64,000 nt of DNA from Sesamum alatum (Eukaryota; Streptophyta; Magnoliopsida; Lamiales; Pedaliaceae). Shown piece after piece: positions 57,722-64,000 of the stretch (position 1 is the first letter of the stretch; the number at the start of each line of letters is the position of its first letter). The translations under genes and the position numbers were made by a program. Location of the stretch: NCBI GenBank assembly GCA_034509735.1, contig JACGWO010000011.1:23730979-23794978 (forward strand). Reading direction: 5' to 3'. The notes under the pieces are model-generated. The model did not search any database. It had not been told where the DNA came from and worked only from the letters and a program-made list of their open reading frames with translations.

Positions 57722-58464
57722 TTACCCTTGCCGTTGGGCATTGCGCGCCAACTCCCTTCCTCCGGAGTGGTTGCCACAACTTCCTTCGTGAATTTCTCTC
57801 AGGACGTATTCTGTCTTGTCCTTGTCTATGCACTTGAGATATGGTTGTGAAAATCCTCTCTTATATAATTCTCCACCTACTAAAGTGAACCTGGTTGTCC
57901 TTGTGCGAATCGCCCTTGCTTCCTTAGGGTCCTGGGGCACAACTCTGGACTTCAAATACGCCTCTAACTCCTCTTTCCATCCCGACGAGGTTCCCTTTAC
58001 TGACAAGACTTCGTCCCCGTCTACATTCACGTCAGGTCGCTCCTGGTTCAACAAAGTTATCCTCCTGCTTTTCAGAGGAGCCAATGAGCTGGCTAGCTTA
58101 GTAAGTTGATTTGCCTCCTCATTATCCGCCCGCGAGACTTGTTCCAAAGTGAACTCGTCAAACTTCTTTCTCACTGTTTGAATACTTGCCAAGTACTTGG
58201 CCATCTTCTCTCATTTGGCTTCAAAGTCCCCGTTCACTTGCTTGACCACAAGTTGGGAATCATTATACACCTTTACGTGTTTTGCTTCGGCCGCGAAGGC
58301 CAATTTCCCCCCGTTATGAGTGCCTCATACTCCGCTTCGTTGTTAGAAGCTGGGAAACCAAGCCTGATGGCATAAAGCAGCATGTCCCCTTGCGGGCTCT
58401 CAATTACTATTCCCGCTCCGCTGTCTTGGGATGTGGATGAGCCGTCCACGAACATCTTCCACAA
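57722..58464 (-). pseudogene. Gypsy second RNase H-like region and integrase HHCC start
   Basis: 58464-58273 gives MWKMFVDGSSTSQDSGAGIV and ASNNEAEYEALI, the Asp and Glu motifs of an RNase H fold. 58204-57722 continues with FDEFTLEQVSRADNEEANQL (end of RNase H), a linker, then YVLREIHEGSCGNHSGGREL of the integrase zinc domain. A frame break near 58270 and an interruption at 57722 disrupt it. Confidence 0.85.
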
Positions 58465-58569
58465 TTTCCTTCCTTGCGTGCCCTCCTCTTCCGTTAACTC
58501 GGAAATAAAGTCCGCTAATGCCTGCGCCTTGATTGCAGGCCTAGGATGATATTCGATCCTGTGTTCACT

Positions 58570-59930
58570 CTACTCTACTGACCACTTTACCATCCTCCCA
58601 GATGTGTTGGGATCCGCTAGCACCCTCTTTAGGGGTTGATTTGTCAATACTACCACGAGATGCGACTGAAAGCAAGGCCTTAACTTCCTAGCTGCTGTTA
58701 TCAAGGCCAAGACCACCTTCTCTATTTGGGCGTATCTTTCTTCTGGCCCCTGTAGGGCCTTGCTCGCGTAGTATATTGGTCGGTGTTCGCGCCCCTCTTC
58801 TCTCACCAGAACCAAACTTACTACCCCTTCTGACACGAATAAATACACGAACAGGGTCTCCCCGGGCTCCGGCTTCGTCAACAAAGGAGGCGAAGTAGGA
58901 TATTTCTCCAGATCCTCGAAGGTAGCCTGACACTGTCCGTCCAAGAGAACCCTTCTATCTTTCTCAAAACCTTGAAGAATGGGAGTCCCCATTCCGAGGA
59001 CTTTGAGATGAAACGATTGAGGGCTGCCATTCGTCCCGTCAGTTTCTGGATCACCTTTATCGTTGTGGGAGGTTGCATTTTCATGATAGCTTCAATTTTC
59101 TCAAGATTAGCCTCTATCCCTCTCTGAGAGACCATGAATCCCAAGAACTTCCCTCCTTGAACTCCGAAAGTGCACTTCGCGGGATTCAGCTTCATCCCAA
59201 ACTTCCTCAAAGTGCCAAAACACTCCGCGAGGTCTTTCACATAGTCTTCCTTCCTGCGACTTTTGACCAACATATTGTCTATATACACCTTCATATTCCT
59301 TCCTATCTGCTCCCGGAACATGCCATTTACCAGCCTCTGATATGTGGCACCTGCATTTTTCAATCCGAAAGACATAACTTTATAGCAATATGTCCCCCGT
59401 TCGGTAAAGAAACTTGTCTTCTCTTGATCTTCAGGAACTAACCGAATTTGTTTATACCCTTGGAAGGCATCTAGGAAGCTCATCAGCTCACACCCCGAAG
59501 TTGAATCAATGAGCGCATCAATCCTTGGTAGGGGATATGAATCCTTAGGGCATGCCCGATTAAGGTCGGTGAAATCAATGCACATTCACCATTTTCCATT
59601 GCTCTTTGGAACTAGAACCACATTGGCCAGCCACTCGGGATAGTGTACATGTCGTATGTAGTCGACTTGAAGCAGCTTTTCGACCTCCTCTCTAATTATC
59701 TTGTTTCTCTCTATCGCGAACACCCTCCTTTTCTGCTTTACCGGTTTTGCCTTTGGGTCTATGTTAAGCCTATGGACTATCACTTCGGGGTCTATCCCCC
59801 TCATATCCGCCATCTCCCATGCAATCACCTCAGCAGACTCTTGTAAGAAACTGACATTGACGTGCTCCAACTGCGTGCCTAGCAATGTTTCGATCTTTAG
59901 CGTTTTTCGCGGATCCTCCAGGAGCTCCAC
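58570..59930 (-). pseudogene. Gypsy reverse transcriptase and RNase H, catalytic motif changed
   Basis: 59930-59586 holds the RT N-part (IREEVEKLLQVDYIRHVHYP, EWLANVVLVPKSNGKW), then an in-frame TGA. 59585-58878 holds CIDFTDLNRACPKDSYPLPR, SFLDAFQGYKQI, and VYIDNMLVKS where active gypsy RTs have Y-[VI]-D-D-M. The second catalytic Asp is Asn. 58992-58570 holds the first RNase H (YASKALQGPEERYAQIEKVV). The stop plus the Asp-to-Asn change show it is dead. Confidence 0.9.
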
Positions 59931-60113
59931 TATTTGAATCTTCTCGAAGGCCTCCGTTCTCTCTTCTTCAACTCTCCTCTTTTTAGCTTCCCTTCAGGAC
60001 TCCTCTCCCTGCCCCTCTTGGGAATTTCCTCTACTTAGCTCGCCAGGGTACCCCTAAGGTGACTCCCTCGTTATAACCAGACTTCCGCCGCCCATAATTT
60101 CCCCCTCAGGGAC

Positions 60114-60606
60114 CTATTTTAGCTTCCTCAATATACTAGCATAACATTCTCTCGCTTGATTCCTGTCCCCGACCACTTCTCCTACGCCTTCGGGTGTTGG
60201 GAACTTCACCTTCATGTGGTAGGTAAATATCACCGCCTGGAAGAGATTCAAACTCGGCCTCCCGAGGATCGCGTTGTAAGCAGAAGGTGCATCTACCACC
60301 AGAAACTTGATAAATTTTGTCACTCGCCTGGGGTACGTCCCTGTTGATATTGGCAACATGACTTCCCCCAATGGCACAACTACATCCTCGCTAAACCTGG
60401 TCAAGGGGGTATTGACTGGCGTGAGTTGTACATTAGCAATCCTCATCTGAGAGAAGGCTTTGCGAAAAAGGATATCCGTTGAGCTCCCACTATCTATTAA
60501 GATCTTCCTCACCCATAAATTGGATATCGAGGCATCCACAACTATCGCGTCGTTGCTAGAGGGAAGGCTTCCCTCCAAGTCTTGGTCATTAAAAATTATC
60601 TCTCCT
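60114..60606 (-). pseudogene. Gypsy aspartic protease region
   Basis: Minus strand 60578-60114 gives DAIVVDASISNLWVRKILID followed by the active-site DSGSSTDILF, then LGEVMLPISTGTYPRRVTKF and the flap-distal YNAILGRPSLN. The residues upstream of 60578 (IIFNDQDLEG) stay homologous to about 60606. After 60114 the frame to RT is interrupted by stops. Confidence 0.88.
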
Positions 60607-60639
60607 GTGGGGTGTACTCAAGGTATCCCCGTGACCTCA

Positions 60640-60785
60640 CTGGAGGTAGGGGTGGGCGTCGGGTTGGGTAGTGCGGATTTGGGTAGTTCGGGTCAGGTAC
60701 CCGAACTTTCGGGTAGGTATATTGACTACCCGATCCCAACCCGAAATTAGTCAGGTACCCGACTATCGGGTACCCGATTTCTACT
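60640..60785. repeat. hAT-type terminus with GGGTACCCGA-rich subterminal repeats
   Basis: GGTAGGGGTGGGCGTCGGGTTG resembles plant hAT ends (TAGGGGTGGGCA). It is followed by repeated GGGTA/TACCC and CGGGTACCCGA palindromes on both strands. The opposite end was not found before 61170. It abuts the truncated gypsy protease region. Confidence 0.5.
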
Positions 60786-61177
60786 GCCTCATCGGCACAA
60801 GGCCAATAACCGGTTGTTATGCCTAAAGCATACACAACATCAAGCCTAATGCACCGAACAAATTTTCATGTTGCCTACGGCAAAGGCGTAAGGGATGTCA
60901 AACATCTAAGCTTTTCTCATCGATCTACCGTGACTGAGTCTTGAACAACTCAACCCTGTATAAAGGAATCCAATTCCTTTCGTGGAGAATTGTGTGAACA
61001 ATGCTCGTGTTTCAATATTTTTTAACATCTTAAATTCATTTCAAATGACTAAGACGTTACACACTAAATACTCAATTATTGACTGAGTCATGCTCCGTAT
61101 CAACTAGTCAAAATAAATATTCCACTAACACAAAATTTCAAACCCAATTTGAATTTTCATTATGAATTCTGCCACTT
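60786..61177. other. No gene seen
   Basis: Probably interior of the hAT-like insertion or flank. Short AT-rich stretches; no coding signal or definable repeat ends. Confidence 0.4.
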
Positions 61178-61463
61178 GGATCGCGTGTAGATTTTGTTCG
61201 AGGGGCTACCAGCGTATCGCATCAAACACAGTTCCCTTGTTCCTTGTACCCCTTATCAATTGTTAGTCGTGGATCCTCCTTAGTACCTCTTACCGGGGTT
61301 GGCACCGCCACGAATTTTATTCGGGACACTGGTTCATACTTCGTATCAAACCACTGATTGAGAGCTGCCGTAATATGGGGATTTTTTATACGAGGCGCTA
61401 CTCGTATTTATCAGTTGTAACCCCTTTGTCCAGGACGTCTATTGTTATCCATATCCATATGAA
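61178..61463 (-). repeat. Gypsy LTR fragment matching 11450-11760
   Basis: Shared wording with the LTR at 11270-11764 in the same order and strand: ATTTTGTTC(G/A)AGG, CTACCAGC(G/A)TATCGCATCAA, GTGGATCCTCCTTAGTACCT, CTTACCG and GACGTCTATT(G/C)TTATCCATA. Orientation is given relative to that LTR. Truncated at the left; the right end near ...ATCCATATCCA. About 100 bp here are not in the 11-kb copy. Confidence 0.7.
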
Positions 61464-61757
61464 AGTCAAACTCAAAATCAACTTTATTACATGGTATTTA
61501 ATTGATACCGCGCGCATCTACCTGATTCTAAATCTACAGACAAAACTGCGTGTCCATCCACGAAATTGCAAAAGTAAGATTAAACAAAGAGCAAAGAAAA
61601 GCAAGAAAAGAAAAGAAAAAGAAAAAAGGTGCAAAAGATGAATTGAAGTCGCATCGTTCGTTCTTTGACGCTGAAATTTTCTTACACGGCCTGCACACGT
61701 TAAGTTGGCTCTATCTACTACAGAAAGTTGGGCCCATTTCCTTAGTATATATTAATC

Positions 61758-61781
61758 ATGATGATGATGATGATGATGATG
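61758..61781. repeat. (ATG)n microsatellite
   Basis: Eight consecutive ATG units. Confidence 0.95.
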
Positions 61782-62401
61782 AACTACGAATATGGAATAT
61801 GCCATTACATTACTAAGGACTCAAAATTAAAGGACGATGACGAGAATATATAAAAGAATCAGATTCACTACTAATTCCTTTGCCTCATATATAATTCTTC
61901 CTTATATTTTTATTGGGAACATTGTAATTTACTCCCATGTGATATTGTAAATGAACAATTTATCCTCCTACAAAAAATAAAATAGTAATTTACCTCTCTG
62001 TGTTTTTTAAAATAGGAAAAATATAATTTGTCCCCTTGTGTTAGCCAAAAAGAACAAAACGCCCCCTGTGAAAAAAAAATTAATAATTTATCCCCCTATA
62101 TTTTCCAAAATAGAGCAAAATGCCCCTCACATGAGCTCGTGTGTTTCATGCGCTTTTTTGATTTTTTTTATTTTTTTTTAAATTTTAATTATATAATTAA
62201 ATTTATAACCTTATATTGAACCATTGGATTTGTTGAATCTACGGTCGAAATTTAATAATCAAGGGTGCAGATCTTATTTACTTTATATCAACGATTAGAA
62301 ATTTTAAATATATAAATTAATTTTTAAATTATATATATGTAAATATCTTTATATATATACAATTAACTATATTTATATATATACAGTTAATTATTATATA
62401 T

Positions 62402-62662
62402 AGGGTAAATTACAGTGATACTCTTTGAGGTTAGACCAAAATACACAAACACCCCATATTTTTGTTAAAATAACAGCTACACCCCCTGAGGTTGTAATTG
62501 TATTACAACTACATCCGCTATTCAAAGGCAAAACTTACACTAATAGCCCCTAAAAAATATTACACTAACACCCCTCAGGGGGTGTAGTTGTAATTTTGCA
62601 AAAAATATGGGACGTTTGTGTAATGGAGTCTAACCTCAGGAGTTGTCAATATAATTTACCCT
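62402..62662. mobile_element. Innermost MITE, GGGTAAATTAC type
   Basis: Ends AGGGTAAATTACAGTGATAC and ...TGTCAATATAATTTACCCT. The arms pair almost throughout (ACACCCCCTGAGGTTGTAAT / CCCTCAGGGGGTGTAGTTGT). Same terminal family as 50036-50465. Confidence 0.85.
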
Positions 62663-62689
62663 TATATATATATGTAAAGATGTGTAGGG

Positions 62690-63060
62690 GGAGCGGCGGC
62701 TGAGGCGGCAGCGTTGACGGCAACCGCTGAGGGGGAGCGATGGGCAGCAACGGGGAGAGGGGGGAGCCGGCGAGAGCGAAGGGGGCTGGACAGATCTGAG
62801 GGAGGGAGAGGCGAGGCGGTCGGCGAAATTCGAGGAAGGGGCCGACGCTGACGTTTGAGGGAGCGGGAGACTAGGCGTCAGCAAAGGTTGAGGAAGTGGG
62901 ATACGAGGCAGAGCGGTGGAGGGAAAGGGAGGCGCGGTGGAGGGAAGGGGAGGCTCAATGGAGGCGAGGCAGAGGTGCAGTGGAGGCAAAGCAATCAGCA
63001 GGGGGGAAGGGGACGCGAGGTGTGATGGTGGCGAGGCGGAGGTGCGATGGGGAAGATGAC
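62690..63060. other. G/A-rich, GC-rich block inside the middle element
   Basis: A strongly purine-skewed, GC-rich segment (GAGGGAAAGG, GGCGAGGCGG type) unlike the surrounding AT-rich DNA. The open frames on both strands are low-complexity Pro/Ser/Leu or Arg/Glu/Gly and look non-genuine. It may be a captured host fragment or an expanded simple sequence. Confidence 0.5.
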
Positions 63061-63517
63061 AGGGAAAACCAAAAAAAATATTTATTTATAAATATATATA
63101 TATATATGAAAATTAATATTTATATATAAATATTAATCTATTATATTTTATATATAAAAATATTATTTAATCTTAAAATCAAGTAAGAATCGCACCACAA
63201 GGCGTGCGTAACACCGCATCCTTTAGGGGGTTTTTTGCTCAATTTTTATGAACACGGGGGTAAATTGCTAGTTTTTTTTTTCACAGGGGCTTTTTTGCTC
63301 TTTTTGGTAACCCTCAGGGGGCAAATTGTATTTTCCTTTTTAAAATGAAATAATTTATCTCCCCGAATTTTTTAAAATGAAATAACGTACCTCTTTAGAC
63401 AGGGAGGTAAATTACTTCAATTTTAAAAATTTAAGAAGGTAAATCGCTATTTTTTTTTTATATGAGGATAATTTACTCATTTGTAATATCACAGATAAAT
63501 AAATTGCACTAATTCCC

Positions 63518-64000
63518 ATTTTTATATTATGGAAAAAGAGTTGTCGTCGAAATTAAGTATGGTCGGCCGCGCGATATGGGTGCTAATTATGATGACTTTA
63601 CTAATATAAAAACATGCATCATAATTAATTTGGACCACATACTTATATCATAATATAGTATAATAAAAGTATGGTTAGTACAATTAGGGATTAATTTATA
63701 TATGGATTTGCAGTCCTGTATATATCCTTGAGGGATTTTAGGCTATGCCTTTGCGGCATCCTGTCCTCATTATGTTTTTTTTTTTTTTTTTTAATTCAAA
63801 ATATTTAAGAGTAATCATTAGTTTTGGAGTTTGGTGTGGGGGTGAATACTTCAAATTTCATCAAAATAGATTAAGGATTTAATTGACTGGCCGGGTTCTT
63901 GTTGGGACCAATAACAAGCCTCTATATGTGTAGGTGCATAGTTTAGGATCATTATCAATTTGGACATGCATGATCCCAAGAATTTTGTCTAGTAACAAAC
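63518..64000. other. No gene seen
   Basis: AT-rich flank with a poly(T) run at about 63775-63792. Nothing recognisable. Confidence 0.5.

Larger units (their letters stand above)
54403..60606 (-). mobile_element. Ty3/gypsy retrotransposon, Tat lineage, gag and 5' LTR missing
   Basis: Minus-strand order: protease (60578-60114), RT (59930-58570), RNase H plus a second RNase H-like segment (58464-57722), integrase (57709-56778), then a long spacer with a plus-strand ORF (54864-56296), polypurine tract and LTR. Two RNase H-like segments and an antisense ORF between integrase and the 3' LTR are hallmarks of Tat/Ogre/Retand-type elements. Upstream of 60606 homology stops and unrelated GGGTACCC-rich sequence begins, so gag and the 5' LTR are lost. 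Confidence 0.85.
62014..63342. mobile_element. Middle inverted-repeat element with GC-rich cargo
   Basis: The left arm (GGAAAAATATAATTTGTCCC, AACGCCCCCTGTG, ATTTATCCCCCTATATTTTC, TGCCCCTCACATG) pairs with the right arm (GGGGGTTTTTTGCTC, ACACGGGGGTAAATTGC, TCACAGGGGCTTTTTTGC, CAAATTGTATTTTCC) over roughly 130 bp. It contains a G/A-rich block at 62690-63060 and the innermost MITE. Confidence 0.75.
61915..63517. mobile_element. Outer inverted-repeat element containing two nested insertions
   Basis: The left arm starts GGGAACATTGTAATTTACTC, with AATGAACAATTTATCCTCCT and TTACCTCTCTGTGTTTTTTA to about 62010. The right arm (63343-63517) contains the reverse complement of the same wording (AGGATAATTTACTCATTTGT, ACAGGGAGGTAAATTACTTC) and ends AATTCCC. 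Short relatives are at 24433-24686 and 9361-9802. Non-coding. Confidence 0.75.

Noticed and set aside
62636..62989. 117-codon Pro/Ser/Leu-rich minus frame
   Set aside because: Low-complexity reading of the GC-rich block within nested MITEs; its 5' part runs into simple sequence and its 3' end into an inverted repeat.

Overview
This window is nuclear DNA from a flowering plant, most likely a eudicot. It has split genes with GT-AG introns, intron-rich housekeeping genes, and AT-rich intergenic DNA packed with plant-type LTR retrotransposons (Ty1/copia; Ty3/gypsy of the Tat, Athila and chromovirus-like types), a CACTA element, hAT-like elements and MITEs. Nothing in it looks bacterial, organellar or viral-episomal.

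Layout: 1-3707 is the 3' part of a decayed copia element with its 3' LTR. It appears to sit in the last intron of a host gene whose terminal exon remains at 3803-3909. 4598-5836 (-) is a single-exon proline-rich protein. 7260-8619 (-) is a four-exon plastid membrane protein of the DUF4079 type, with a 94-bp tandem duplication across a splice donor. 9.3-17.3 kb is a nest of MITE-like elements, a Tat-type gypsy LTR with antisense-ORF remnant, inverted Athila LTR/gag pieces and a long copia LTR. 18375-19149 is an intronless SmB retrocopy. 19993-24314 (-) is an eight-exon soluble inorganic pyrophosphatase, now a pseudogene with MITE-like elements in two introns.

25.6-43 kb is repeat DNA: gypsy gag/protease and copia RT fragments, a 2.4-kb tandem segmental duplication, copia LTRs at 33.5 and 40.4 kb, and a gypsy LTR at 36.1 kb containing 40-bp tandem repeats. 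A small internally duplicated ORF lies at 32502-32657. 43470-47690 is a CACTA element with intact ends and a TCA target duplication; its coding region is broken and joins TNP2-like to Transposase_24-like sequence. 48646-49925 is a hAT-like element and 50036-50465 a MITE.

50686-53202 (+) is a five-exon HIT-zinc-finger gene of the BCD1/ZNHIT6 type and looks intact. 54013-60606 is a Tat-type gypsy element on the minus strand with a 3' LTR, a broken pol and a spliced-looking antisense ORF on the plus strand. 61178-61463 is an LTR fragment matching 11.4-11.7 kb, and 61915-63517 is a three-deep nest of inverted-repeat elements.

Three host genes look functional (proline-rich protein, DUF4079 protein, BCD1-like protein). 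A fourth is represented only by its last exon, and two are pseudogenes. I found no convincing new biological system. The most unusual items are the antisense ORF facing pol across repeated hairpins, the duplicated splice donor, the duplicated micro-ORF and the nested inverted-repeat elements. All exon boundaries were derived by eye from splice consensus and protein similarity.
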